Assembly (NCBI GenBank): GCA_012838665.1
Contig: DUOX01000012.1
Span: 24,936-88,935 of the forward strand
Length of the DNA: 64,000 nucleotides
Direction: 5' to 3'
DNA from: Clostridiales bacterium
Lineage (GTDB): Bacteria; Bacillota; Clostridia; Oscillospirales; Oscillospiraceae
Both the position numbers and the translations under genes were made by a program. Numbering within the stretch: position 1 is the first letter of the stretch; each line of letters begins with the position of its first letter. This document shows, one piece after another, positions 28,571 to 36,821 of this stretch. Below the pieces are notes generated by a model. It ran no database searches. It saw nothing but the letters and a program-made list of their open reading frames with translations, and was not told the origin of the DNA.

Positions 28571-29785
28571 GTGAAAACAATTCGAAAGTCCCAAAAGCTG
28601 AATAATGTACGTTACGACGTCCGGGGCCCGGTGCTGGACGCCGCCATGGCGCTGGAGGCCAGGGGCGAAAAGATAATAAAGCTGAACATAGGCAATCCCT
28701 CCCCCTTTGGTTTCCGGGCGCCGGAGAAACTGCTTGCTACCGTCAGCGAAAATTTACACGTCGCTGAAGGCTACAGTGATTCCAAAGGCATACTGGAGGC
28801 CCGTGAAGCCATTGCGGAATACTACAAAAGTAAGGGCATAGAAGGGGTTACGCCCGATGACATTTACACGGGCAACGGGCTGTCCGAACTCATTACAATG
28901 TCCTTGCAGGCCCTTTTGGATGACGGGGACGATATCCTCGTTCCCTCCCCCGACTATCCCCTGTGGACGGCTGCGGCAACTTTGGCGGGCGGCAGGGCTG
29001 TCCACTATATCTGCGATGAGGCCTCCGAATGGATGCCCGACATTGGCGACATGCGCAGGAAAATCACCGGCCGTACCAAGGCCATCGTGGTGATAAACCC
29101 CAACAATCCCACCGGTGCATTATACAGCGCGGACATACTGCAGCAGATTGTGGCCCTTGCCCGGGAGCATAATTTAATTATTTTTGCCGATGAGATTTAC
29201 GACCGCCTGGTAATGGACGGCCATACCCACACGTCTATTGCCTCTTTGGCTCCGGACCTGTTTGTCATCACCATGAACGGCCTGTCAAAATCCCACCTAG
29301 TATGCGGTTATCGCTGCGGCTGGATGTGCCTTTCCGGTGATAAAACCAGAGCAAAGGATTATATCGACGGCCTGAACGTGCTGGCCTCCATGCGCCTTTG
29401 CTCCAACGTGCCGGCACAGTACGCCATTAAGGCCGCCCTGAACCGGAACGAGGATACACAGGCTCTATTAAAGCCAGGCGGGAGAATTTATGAACAGCGT
29501 GAATTCATCTGCAACGCCCTGTCCTCAATTGACGGGATTTCGCTGGTCAGACCCAAGGCGGCTTTTTACGTGTTCCCCAAAATAGACACAAAACGTTTCA
29601 ATATAACCGATGACGAGAGTTTTGTTCTGGATTTTCTCAGGAGCAAAAAGGTTCTTCTGGTGCAAGGAACCGGCTTTAACTGGCCCAACCCCGACCACTT
29701 CAGAATTGTGTATCTGCCCGAAATCAACATCCTCCGAGAGTCCATGACAAGGTTGAAAGAATTTCTGGCCACTTACCGGCAATAG
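28571..29785 (+). CDS. AlaA-like class I aminotransferase (glutamate-pyruvate type)
   Basis: A 404-aa PLP enzyme closest to the AlaA/YfbQ branch that makes alanine from pyruvate. Motifs are KLNIGNPSPFGF, GNGLSELI, INPNNPTGA, ADEIYDRLVMDG, the PLP lysine in NGLSKSHLVCGYRCGW and the C-terminal FRIVYLPEINIL. The GTG at 28571, eight bases after GGAGG, is the start. The upstream TTG lacks a site, and the ATG at 28565 is in another frame. The alanine-specific T-box supports alanine synthesis as its role. Confidence 0.9.
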   Translation: MKTIRKSQKLNNVRYDVRGPVLDAAMALEARGEKIIKLNIGNPSPFGFRAPEKLLATVSENLHVAEGYSDSKGILEAREAIAEYYKSKGIEGVTPDDIYTGNGLSELITMSLQALLDDGDDILVPSPDYPLWTAAATLAGGRAVHYICDEASEWMPDIGDMRRKITGRTKAIVVINPNNPTGALYSADILQQIVALAREHNLIIFADEIYDRLVMDGHTHTSIASLAPDLFVITMNGLSKSHLVCGYRCGWMCLSGDKTRAKDYIDGLNVLASMRLCSNVPAQYAIKAALNRNEDTQALLKPGGRIYEQREFICNALSSIDGISLVRPKAAFYVFPKIDTKRFNITDDESFVLDFLRSKKVLLVQGTGFNWPNPDHFRIVYLPEINILRESMTRLKEFLATYRQ

Positions 29786-29850
29786 TTTTAATACTAAGAT
29801 GCCAAGATTTTTTCATTTGGCACCTTTAATCGGGAAACATCCAAGATGTC

Positions 29851-29889
29851 AAAAGCGTGCGTTCTGCGGTATTTGGAACGCACGCTTTT
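29851..29889. terminator. Bidirectional terminator between convergent genes
   Basis: AAAAGCGTGCGTTC pairs with GAACGCACGCTTTT. It serves the aminotransferase on the plus strand and the glycohydrolase on the minus strand. Confidence 0.8.
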
Positions 29890-29891
29890 GT

Positions 29892-30674
29892 CTATTTCAG
29901 TATTTTATAAAACTCTTCAACTACCGCCAGTAGTTTCGGGTCAAGGTATCCTGCCGCCTGCTGCCAAATGCTGTCCGGTACTCCGTAATAAGCCTCCGCT
30001 ATGCCTCCTGCGATGGCGGCAATGGTGTCACTGTCGCCGCCCGCAGAAATCGCTTTGCGGATTGCGCCCTCAAAGGAGGTGCTTTCAAAGAACGCGGAAA
30101 GGGCAACGGGCATGGTGCCCTGGCTGGACACATCAAACCTGTATGTACTGCGGATTTTATCTATCTCAGGCAGGTTGTACTCCCGGGCGGCCCGCTCCCG
30201 GAGGGCCGCTATGTCCTCTCCTTTTCTGGCGCGGAAAATTAGCTCCGCGGTCAGCGCGGCGGCCTTAATCCCCTCGGGGTGGTTATGCGTGGGCATGGCG
30301 GTCAGGCTTCCCAAATGCCTTGCTTCTTCAACGGATGAAGCAAGCCAACCTGCAGCGGAGCAGCGCATTGGGGCGCCGTTTCCCCAGGATCCATAAGGCC
30401 TCGGAGTGTCACTATTAATCCATTCGCCAAATCTAGCGCCATATCCCCTGTTGGGATAGCGCCGGCCGTAGAACTGCATTTTCTCTGTCAATGCAGCAAG
30501 AATCTGCACATCAGAATCTCCCCTGGTATTCATCAGCGCTTCCGCCACGGCAATGGTCATTACGGTGTCGTCGGTGAAAAAACAGTCCTCTCTAAAAAGC
30601 GGGAAGTCCTCCGCCCGGTAATTGTCAAATTCGTAAATGGACCCGACAATGTCTCCTATTATTACGCCTTTCAT
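29892..30674 (-). CDS. ADP-ribosylglycohydrolase family protein
   Basis: A 260-aa DraG/ARH-fold protein. The family removes ADP-ribose from proteins, nucleic acids or small molecules using two Mg2+ ions. The metal ligands appear in FFTDDTVMTIAVAEAL and SAGGDSDTIAAIAGGIAEAYYG, with GNGAPMRCSAAGWLA between. The ATG at 30674 has GGGGAGG seven bases upstream. No toxin or ADP-ribosyltransferase gene sits next to it, so its substrate is unknown. Confidence 0.9.
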   Translation of the reverse strand: MKGVIIGDIVGSIYEFDNYRAEDFPLFREDCFFTDDTVMTIAVAEALMNTRGDSDVQILAALTEKMQFYGRRYPNRGYGARFGEWINSDTPRPYGSWGNGAPMRCSAAGWLASSVEEARHLGSLTAMPTHNHPEGIKAAALTAELIFRARKGEDIAALRERAAREYNLPEIDKIRSTYRFDVSSQGTMPVALSAFFESTSFEGAIRKAISAGGDSDTIAAIAGGIAEAYYGVPDSIWQQAAGYLDPKLLAVVEEFYKILK

Positions 30675-30828
30675 AGGCAAGCCTCCCCAAAAAAGCTTTT
30701 TCGTATCCAGCCTAACGCTTTTTATGCATTTATGCAATAGGCAGCATCCTTATTGTTTTCCCCATGCAACAAGATGGGCATGGCCCCATCTGAATGGAAA
30801 ACCATGCCCATTTGTTATTCCACTGAAA

Positions 30829-31080
30829 TCATTTTGACGGCGGTACCACTATTACCAGGTCGGACAAGGGGAAAGAATAGCAGGGGTGAATATAACCGTA
30901 TTTCTCATCTGCCATGTGGCGGTAATCCATCTGCTTTGGTATATACACCTTTCCGCTGGCCAGATATGAATGGCACCGTAGTGTAAAAAGTCAATCTGGC
31001 CCGGGGTGGCGCCCAAATAACCCCACTGAGTGCAGAGGATATTTTGCGCCATCCAGGCGTATTGCAAGTCAATAGAATAA
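30829..31080 (-). pseudogene. C-terminal fragment of an unknown protein, frameshifted
   Basis: One minus-strand frame reads YAWMAQNILCTQWGYLGA and TPGQIDFLHYGAIHIWP. It then gives way, near 30960, to another frame reading KVYIPKQMDYRHMADEKYGY and SFPLSDLVIVVPPSK before a stop at 30829. Together they look like one coherent C-terminus with a single frame change. There is no start codon, and the 5' end runs into the terminator of the next gene. I do not recognise the family. Confidence 0.4.
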
Positions 31081-31095
31081 TCGGTAAAATAAATA

Positions 31096-31120
31096 ACCCC
31101 CCGAACATATTGTTTGGGGG
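31096..31120. terminator. Terminator after the nucleosidase
   Basis: CCCCCC and GGGGGG flank a 13-nt partly paired loop, with T-rich DNA on both outer sides. It lies 24 bp past the nucleosidase stop on the minus strand. Confidence 0.7.
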
Positions 31121-31143
31121 GCTTTTTGTATCTGCTCTGCCTT

Positions 31144-31821
31144 TTAAATCTTTTTAATAATCTTGGTTGTCAGCTCCAAACATATTCGTGCGGATTCGTT
31201 TATCGTGTTTTTAAACTCCTCCGCCCCGCCTTCGACGCTGTCGGATACGGTTTTTATAAGCATGCAGGGAACCTTGTTTCTGTTGCAGGTTAGGACAACT
31301 CCCGCCGCCTCCATTTCGCAAATATCCGCATTGAACATATCATGCAGTCCTTCTTTTTTCTCTTTTGAGGAAATGAATTTATCGCCGGAGGCGCAGATTA
31401 CTTTCTTTAACGTGGGCTCGATTTCTATGGCCTTGTCCACGATTTCTTTTGTTGTAGGTATGTAAACGCTGGGATAATCCGGATATCTTCCGACACAGCA
31501 GTCATAAATATCAGAGGTATCAAAATCATAGTGGACAACGCTTTCCACGATGCAGGTTTTTGTCAGCGTCATTTCCTGCGTCAACCCGCCTACGACGCCG
31601 AAGTTCACAATAAAATCAACATTGAGCTTGGATATTAAAAACTGTGTTGCCATGGCTGCGGCAATCTGCCCTACGCCGCTGCTGATGACAAACAAATTGT
31701 GTTCTCCCAACTTATACTGGAACACCGTATAACCTGTAAATTGCAGTTCTTGAACCGGCATTCCAAATTTATCCATCACCGCATCAATTTCAATGGCCAC
31801 TATCATTCCTATGTTTTTCAT
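31144..31821 (-). CDS. Nucleoside phosphorylase-fold nucleosidase (MTA/SAH nucleosidase-like)
   Basis: A 225-aa protein of the PNP/UDP superfamily resembling 5'-methylthioadenosine/S-adenosylhomocysteine nucleosidase. Seen are IGMIVAIEIDAV at the start, VISSGVGQIAAAMATQ, NFGVVGGL, the purine-site CEMEAAGVVLTCNR and the catalytic-Asp region KTVSDSVEGGAEEF. The substrate is inferred from family resemblance and could be another purine nucleoside. GGGGAG lies six bases before the ATG. Confidence 0.85.
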   Translation of the reverse strand: MKNIGMIVAIEIDAVMDKFGMPVQELQFTGYTVFQYKLGEHNLFVISSGVGQIAAAMATQFLISKLNVDFIVNFGVVGGLTQEMTLTKTCIVESVVHYDFDTSDIYDCCVGRYPDYPSVYIPTTKEIVDKAIEIEPTLKKVICASGDKFISSKEKKEGLHDMFNADICEMEAAGVVLTCNRNKVPCMLIKTVSDSVEGGAEEFKNTINESARICLELTTKIIKKI

Positions 31822-31999
31822 TTAAAACTCCCCGGTTTATATTCTTAAAAAACTTACTTCAGCTCTTTCAAGTAAAAATATCATTACCGGATAACAATGT
31901 CAATTAATACAAAAAGGGGCGGCATAAGAGGCAATTAAAAGCAACTTTCTCCCTGAAAGCATACTATATTAGTGATGAATCAAGAAAGGAAAGAAATAT

Positions 32000-32482
32000 A
32001 TGAGAAATTATTTTAACCCATGCTGTCCTATGAACGATAGGAGTTATTGGATGCATGCAAGCCGATTAAATGATTATGGAGACTACCCCTTTGTTATTAA
32101 TATTGAAAACGCGACATTGGAAAACCGCTACTTTCGCACTGCCTTATGGACAGGAACGCATTTACAGCTCACCCTGATGAGCATAAAGCCCGGTGAAGAA
32201 ATCGGATTGGAAATTCATCCGGACCTGGACCAGTTCTTGCGTATTGAACAGGGCTGGGGAATTGTTATGATGGGAAAAAGTAAGGATAAGCTGGATTTCC
32301 AAAGACGGGTCCGGGACGATTATGCAATTGTAATACCCGCCGGAACATGGCATAATCTAATCAATACAGGCCGTGTGCCTCTGAAGCTGTACTCCATATA
32401 CGCACCTCCCCAGCACCCTCATGGCACGGTACATGTGACAAGGCGGGACGCAGAAGAACAGGAAGAACACTACAGCTATTAA
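32000..32482 (+). CDS. Cupin-domain protein
   Basis: A 160-aa single-domain cupin. The metal-binding motifs are GLEIHPDLDQFLRIEQG (motif 1, with His and Glu ligands) and IPAGTWHNLINTG (motif 2, with His). Proteins of this size and pattern are often annotated as mannose-6-phosphate-isomerase-like cupins, but the ligand is not predictable. AGGAAAG precedes the ATG, and a strong terminator follows directly. Confidence 0.88.
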   Translation: MRNYFNPCCPMNDRSYWMHASRLNDYGDYPFVINIENATLENRYFRTALWTGTHLQLTLMSIKPGEEIGLEIHPDLDQFLRIEQGWGIVMMGKSKDKLDFQRRVRDDYAIVIPAGTWHNLINTGRVPLKLYSIYAPPQHPHGTVHVTRRDAEEQEEHYSY

Positions 32483-32488
32483 AAGTAA

Positions 32489-32525
32489 CCCCGCCGGCAT
32501 GAAGGCAGCTGCCGGCGGGGTTTTT
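32489..32525 (+). terminator. Terminator of the cupin gene
   Basis: CCCCGCCGGCA pairs with TGCCGGCGGGG and is followed by TTTTT, seven bases after the cupin stop. Confidence 0.88.
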
Positions 32526-32530
32526 GCCGT

Positions 32531-32671
32531 CTATCCGGCCATAAACAATTCAATGTCGGAATCTACGGTGTCTATACCGGCAATTCCAAACTTCTCCACC
32601 AAAACCTTCGCCACATTTGGAGACAGGAAACCCGGGAGAGTGGGGCCCAGATGGATGTTCTTAACGCCCAT
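32531..32671 (-). pseudogene. C-terminal 46 codons of hydroxylamine reductase (hybrid cluster protein)
   Basis: The frame reads [20 protein letters not shown] and then [12 protein letters not shown], the conserved C-terminal end of Hcp, which is normally about 530-550 aa. None of the cluster-binding region is present. Unusually, the fragment starts at an ATG with AAGGAGA nine bases upstream and ends at a normal stop, so it could still be translated. It is most simply the remnant of a deleted hcp gene. Confidence 0.7.
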
Positions 32672-32799
32672 TTTGTCTTTTTCTCCTTTCCAAATTTTAT
32701 CTATTGAATTTAATCAATGGATGCAGGAGTAACTGGGATTACGCTCATGTCTAATATGGTGTTATACTGGTATATTTTATCATAACGTAGAGCTAAAAT

Positions 32800-33135
32800 C
32801 ATCAACAAAATCCTGTTTTTACCCCTGTTAATGTTAATTTTGAGGAAATATCATCAGAGAAGATTTCATCCCAGTTAAAGGCAGAACCTTAGGATATACC
32901 AATGGAAAATGGATATCGGGCATATTCCGTATATCTGACCTATACTCCAAAGGAAGTCGGAGCTTTTGAAGTAAATGATATTGTTTTTACCACATCCAGA
33001 GGGGAACAATTAACCTATCCCCTTGGTTCTATTACTTTTGTTATCGACAATGACGATTCCGGATTAATAAATACATGGGAAGTTATTACAACATCTTGTC
33101 TTATCGATATTAACGGAAAGGCTTATTTTTATTAG
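32800..33135 (+). pseudogene. Fragment of an unknown protein with a nonsense codon
   Basis: An open stretch (VNFEEISSEKISSQLKAEP) is broken by TAG at 32890. It resumes in the same frame as MENGYRAYSVYLTYTPKEVG and GSITFVIDNDDSGLINTWEV, ending at 33135. An ATG at 32902 with AGGA upstream could start a 77-aa product. The beta-rich sequence resembles a domain of a secreted protein, but I cannot name it. Confidence 0.4.
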
Positions 33136-33206
33136 AAATGTAATTTAGGGCAGTATTATAACATCAAAAAATCCTTATATTGCTTGGCCATTGCCTCCCG
33201 TCGTAG

Positions 33207-33214
33207 CATACAAC
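33207..33214 (+). promoter_or_regulatory. Candidate sigma-E -10 element of spoIIID
   Basis: CATACAAC matches the mother-cell sigma-E -10 consensus CATACAHT except for the last base. The -35 (GCCATT, 15 nt upstream) is weak. spoIIID is sigma-E-transcribed in model sporulators. Confidence 0.35.
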
Positions 33215-33266
33215 ATTGTATTCCGGCATAAGATGTTTTACGGAATATATGTCGGGAGTGATGGAT

Positions 33267-33407
33267 GTGAGGGCTAACATCGAGGAGCGCGCCTGCGAAT
33301 TGGCAGAATACATCATAGAAAACAAAGCTACGGTGCGCGCGGCTGCAAAACAATTCGGCATTAGCAAAAGCACCGTACATACAGTAGTAACAATATGGAA
33401 CGGTTAA
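33267..33407 (+). pseudogene. spoIIID: spoIIID, N-terminal part, interrupted by a 12.3-kb element
   Basis: From the GTG at 33267 (GGGAG eight bases upstream), the first 38 codons read as SpoIIID, the mother-cell DNA-binding regulator of sporulation. The sequence RANIEERACELAEYIIENK is followed by the helix-turn-helix AAAKQFGISKSTVH. At 33381 the sequence leaves the family and stops eight codons later (TVVTIWNG). The missing C-terminal half lies at 45703-45846. The break is at ACCGTACATA (33372-33381), and joining the halves restores an 82-aa protein. This piece alone is unlikely to function. Confidence 0.92.
33372..33381 (+). repeat. attL core repeat of the spoIIID element
   Basis: ACCGTACATA, identical to 45703-45712. 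Flanking bases differ on each side, so the core is 10 bp. It encodes Thr-Val-His of the SpoIIID recognition region. Confidence 0.85.
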
Positions 33408-33428
33408 TATGGCTATAAAAATATAAGT

Positions 33429-33450
33429 AAAGGAGGCTTATGCCTCCTTT
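33429..33450 (+). terminator. Hairpin just inside the left end of the element
   Basis: AAAGGAGGC pairs with GCCTCCTTTTTT, a compact canonical terminator after the truncated spoIIID reading frame. Confidence 0.75.
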
Positions 33451-33494
33451 TTTGATTCTTCATTGTTCAAAGAATCCGCTATCAATTACAGCTT

Positions 33495-33623
33495 TTACTT
33501 AGCATTGAAATATAAGTAATGTAGATAACGATAGAGAACTTCTTCTAATTCTTTCTCGGTTCCTGGATTAATTACCCTCACTCTCCGTCCATCTTCATAT
33601 GTTCTTTCATATACTACTTTCAT
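33495..33623 (-). CDS. Hypothetical 42-aa protein
   Basis: I do not recognise this small protein. It starts at ATG 33623 with AGAGGTG six bases upstream and reads MKVVYERTYEDGRRVRVINP, then a Leu/Tyr-rich helix, ending at 33495. It is charged, has no membrane segment and is well formed as a gene (ribosome site, full stop). It lies just inside the left end of the element, where an excision accessory protein could sit, but nothing shows that function. Confidence 0.5.
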   Translation of the reverse strand: MKVVYERTYEDGRRVRVINPGTEKELEEVLYRYLHYLYFNAK

Positions 33624-33691
33624 TTTGAGCACCTCTTCTTCTAAAATTACTTCTGATCCCCTCCATATTATAACCTTCTATTTATGTTTAG

Positions 33692-33787
33692 CTTCGGGAC
33701 CTTAGCGTTCACAAGGCAAACTATGAGGAATTGCGAGACCTTGAGGAACGAGAGAAACGCAAAGAGAAAGAGCACGGTCGTGAATGA
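33692..33787 (+). pseudogene. C-terminal scrap of a charged protein
   Basis: An open stretch without a start reads LRDLSVHKANYEELRDLEER and a Lys/Glu-rich tail ending at 33787. The style resembles C-termini of mobilisation or replication proteins of Gram-positive elements, but this is a guess. Confidence 0.3.
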
Positions 33788-33862
33788 CCGTGCTCCAGTC
33801 AGCGTCGGAACGATGCGTAGCCACAGATGAAATCTGTGTTAAAGGGGTTCGGGGATGTTTCC

Positions 33863-33911
33863 CAGACAAGCGATTTATAGGCTCCTGCTTCGGCAGGAGC
33901 TTATAAATTTT
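33863..33911. other. Strong hairpin in non-coding DNA of the element
   Basis: GCTCCTGC-TTCG-GCAGGAGC forms a perfect 8-bp stem with a UUCG-type loop, extended by TTTATA/TTATAAA. It lies in about 250 bp with no gene, flanked by CAAGC and GCTTG. It may be a terminator or a remnant of a transfer or replication site. Confidence 0.4.
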
Positions 33912-34030
33912 GCACGAGTGGGTACCGCCGTGCCCTGCTTGCCAAGTATGTTTCTAACTTTATCGTAAGAGACCCCTATCGTAAAAACTCACAAGCAGTC
34001 CTTCTTTGGACGGCATTTTTATCGGTTGAT

Positions 34031-34200
34031 CTATTTTTCATCTCCGTGCAATATCCAATCGGCATCGCATCCAAACTCAAAAGCAATGACTTTTGCAAGG
34101 GAGGGCGAGAGTGTGGCAAATTTATTTGTATCTCCGGTCAGCGTGTAAACATAATTCTCGGAAACTCCGATACGCTTTGCAAATTCTCTTTTGGAGATTT
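34031..34200 (-). pseudogene. C-terminal fragment of an XRE-type helix-turn-helix regulator
   Basis: The minus-strand frame reads KISKREFAKRIGVSENYVYT, then SPSLAKVIAFEFGCDADWIL, and stops at 34031. This is most of a lambda-repressor-like DNA-binding domain. The N-terminus is missing: the frame runs straight into a sensor-protein fragment at about 34200, so the junction is probably a deletion. Confidence 0.6.
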
Positions 34201-34591
34201 TCTGTTATCGGTGACAGATACCTGAGGGCAAAGAAATAACAGCATCCAATTGTGGCCGTCAGAAGGAGCAGAACAAGCAATACGATCCGCAGCGTATCAT
34301 CTGCTACCCATCTGTCATAGTCCTGTTTCGGAATAAGTACTGTCAAAGACAAGCCGCTTCCATCCTTACAGAGGCTTGTCTGTTTTGTCATTCCAACGTA
34401 TGAGGATGTTTTTCCCTGGAATAAGGTAAGGCCGCTTCCAAAGGAAGATGAAGTAAAATCTCCCGCCGGCGCTAAATAATACCCATTTGTAAATCCGCAA
34501 AAAAGGTTATAATCGTTGCCGGACTTCCCGATAAGGCGGAATCGGTGAGCCCATGGTCCGTTATCAATATATTCATGAATAAAACGCAGCT
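34195..34591 (-). pseudogene. Fragment of a membrane sensor protein
   Basis: Without a start codon, the frame reads about 130 residues of an extracytoplasmic sensor-like region (HRFRLIGKSGNDYNLFCGFT, then GSGLTLFQGKTSSYVGMTKQ). A transmembrane helix (IVLLVLLLLTATIGCCYFFA) and the HAMP-like RYLSPITENL follow. The output domain is missing, and the frame meets the XRE fragment. Both ends are lost, so it is a remnant of a one- or two-component sensor. Confidence 0.55.
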
Positions 34592-34592
34592 A

Positions 34593-35690
34593 TTACAGCT
34601 TGTCCTGGTTAATCCGGGCACTTTTTTTATCCTGTAAAATACCTTCCAGTATATCATCTCCCAGTCTTTCTATTGTCCTGCCCTCCAGGCGCAGGTCGCG
34701 GCCAAGAGCGGCGGACGCAATATTAATTAACGCGGTGCAAATAGGGGTCTTTACATTATACTTTAAACCAAAAGTTTCAAGAAGGACCAGCCCCTGGGGC
34801 ACATCCTCTGAAATATATCTGGAATCAACTACAACGGGTCCCTTTGCCCGTGTGGGCATGCCGGCATACCAAAAGAAAACTTCTTTAGCGTCCCGGCTGT
34901 CATCCAGGGTATTACGATATTTACAGGCTTCCACGTAGGAAAGGCGCTCACATCCCAGTTTCTCCATTACGTCCATCTTCTCGCTGTCCAGCGCCTCAAG
35001 AATACGCCAAACACTGGGGGTAAAAACCTCGTGATACATGCAGTAATCACCTTTGGTCTTTTCAATACGGGGAATACTCATAATAGCGCCCACAGTATGC
35101 ACAATCAGGTTGGGGTTATGAAGTCCCGCTTCAATTACAGAGGGAAGATATACAAAGGGAAAACCAAGCTTGTCCAGCTTCTCTTGGGCATCTTTCGTAC
35201 GGCTTGCGGGATATATGCCCAGTGGGTTGCGCACATTTCGAAAGCCAATTCTTATAGTTCCCGGTTCACTGATTCTGCAATCCAGAAAAGAACTTTGCGC
35301 TTCGACTATGGTCAAGTCGATGTTTGAGCAATGCTTCAGCACATATGAGGTAGAAAGATAGCCGGGGTTTAACAGAAGGATTTGGCCGTCCCGAAGATTA
35401 GGCTTTATGCGTTTAATCAGATCTTCATGATAATTTGTCTGTATGTAAACGATAACAATGTTACTTTCGCTGATAAGAGATATATCCCTGGTTACGCGTT
35501 TGATTCTCGCAACTTTCGTTTCACCGTTTTCGATAAGATTAACCACGCCACCATGTTCTAAAAGAAAGTTAAAATTCCGGTCATGCATGGCGTTGGATGT
35601 CTTGATTAATGTCACCTCATGACCTTTCAAGCTTAATTCTGCGGCTACCGCCGTACCGCCATTACCGGCGCCTAAAATGGATATATTCAA
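34593..35690 (-). CDS. NAD/NADP octopine/nopaline (opine) dehydrogenase family protein
   Basis: A 365-aa two-domain oxidoreductase. The N-terminal Rossmann motif is NISILGAGNGGTAVAAELSL. The C-terminal octopine-dehydrogenase domain includes HTVGAIMSIPRIE with a conserved His in the active-site region. The family reductively condenses an amino acid with a 2-oxo acid to make opines, including metallophores such as staphylopine; the substrate here is unknown. The four-base ATGA overlap with the upstream ATP-grasp gene shows translational coupling, so the two probably make one product. Confidence 0.85.
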   Translation of the reverse strand: MNISILGAGNGGTAVAAELSLKGHEVTLIKTSNAMHDRNFNFLLEHGGVVNLIENGETKVARIKRVTRDISLISESNIVIVYIQTNYHEDLIKRIKPNLRDGQILLLNPGYLSTSYVLKHCSNIDLTIVEAQSSFLDCRISEPGTIRIGFRNVRNPLGIYPASRTKDAQEKLDKLGFPFVYLPSVIEAGLHNPNLIVHTVGAIMSIPRIEKTKGDYCMYHEVFTPSVWRILEALDSEKMDVMEKLGCERLSYVEACKYRNTLDDSRDAKEVFFWYAGMPTRAKGPVVVDSRYISEDVPQGLVLLETFGLKYNVKTPICTALINIASAALGRDLRLEGRTIERLGDDILEGILQDKKSARINQDKL

Positions 35691-36820
35691 TTTAACACCC
35701 CTTCTATTTCAAAATTGATATTAGTAAACTCGTCTTCATTTAAAAATATCGCATTCAACACCGACTCTGTAAGATCCCCAAAGAGCGGGCCGCAGCTTAC
35801 CTGATTCATTGCGGGAGCGCCATTGTATTCGATTAATACCGGGTCTCCATCCTGGTCAATACAAAAATCCCAGCCGATAATCCGGAAGTGGGGAATGTCC
35901 CTATGCGCCCTGCGGACAGACTCTAAAACCCGGTCATATGAAGGAACTATGATATCAGCAAAGATGGTTCCGCCCGGGTGGCTCGTCGTCCATTGTGAGC
36001 GCCTGTTTATCGCCTCCATTGCAAGCCTTCCATCAGGAAAAATGGGGCAGGCAAGACCACCGGCGGAAACATTATCAAGGCGCGAACCCCCCACACCCAT
36101 ACGAAGGATGGCGGAAGAAATATGAACCTCGCCTTGGAATAAAAATGATATAACCCGTATGGTATTTATTGATTCCTTGTGTATGGACGCCAAAACTTCA
36201 TGCTGTGAGACGACTTCCTGAACGATATATTCAGTACCATAGGATTTTAACAAGTCCTCAAAATTTATGTTATCGGTGCCTTTTTCATAGAAAAATATAT
36301 CTACACCTTCGCCGCTGTATATGGCGGGTTTAATAACAAACCTGTCCTCAGACTCCAAAAGGAACTTTGCCTGAGCGAAACTAATAATATTTCCGTAACC
36401 ATCAAAAAAACAATTATTACTGTTTTTTATAATGGTTCGCAGCTGTTTTAAATAAGGAAAAAGCTGCTTATAAAAGCATTTATCAGTGTAGGCATGGCGA
36501 AAACTGGGCTTGTTAAACGCAGGGTAGATTTTTTGCCAATAAATATCCTCGGGTATGTAGCGTGGATCGTACTTTTCATCCTTGAAGCAATACAGGTCAT
36601 ACCACATTTTCTTTGGCTTAATACCGTACTTTTTCCAAAAGGAAAGAACTTGGGAGCGGTAAAGATGATTGCTGCCCCGGTAGCCGCCTTTAATAGTCGC
36701 CAGTTGGCGCCGACAGGCTTTTCGTGCCTTTCTCGCCTCATTAAAAAGATCAACTTTTTGATAAATGGAACGGCATAACTTTTCCCAGCTTCCGGCTTGA
36801 TTTATTCTCCTTGTTTTCAT
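35687..36820 (-). CDS. Sugar-transfer-associated ATP-grasp domain protein
   Basis: A 377-aa ATP-grasp protein. The ATP-grasp core spans about residues 130-370, with DRFVIKPAIYSGEGVDIFFY (nucleotide-binding Lys), YIVQEVVSQHEVLASIH and the metal-binding end IIGWDFCIDQDGDPVLIEYN. The family ligates carboxylates to amines or thiols and is often found in surface-polymer loci. ATG 36820 with AGGTGA five bases upstream is the start. The in-frame upstream extension is remnant DNA of a second opine dehydrogenase. It is the first intact gene of a two-gene unit. Confidence 0.82.
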   Translation of the reverse strand: MKTRRINQAGSWEKLCRSIYQKVDLFNEARKARKACRRQLATIKGGYRGSNHLYRSQVLSFWKKYGIKPKKMWYDLYCFKDEKYDPRYIPEDIYWQKIYPAFNKPSFRHAYTDKCFYKQLFPYLKQLRTIIKNSNNCFFDGYGNIISFAQAKFLLESEDRFVIKPAIYSGEGVDIFFYEKGTDNINFEDLLKSYGTEYIVQEVVSQHEVLASIHKESINTIRVISFLFQGEVHISSAILRMGVGGSRLDNVSAGGLACPIFPDGRLAMEAINRRSQWTTSHPGGTIFADIIVPSYDRVLESVRRAHRDIPHFRIIGWDFCIDQDGDPVLIEYNGAPAMNQVSCGPLFGDLTESVLNAIFLNEDEFTNINFEIEGVLN

Positions 36821-36821
36821 A

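Noticed and set aside
33156..33380. Minus-strand frames of 69-74 aa opposite spoIIID
   Set aside because: Antisense to the conserved SpoIIID N-terminus and its promoter region.
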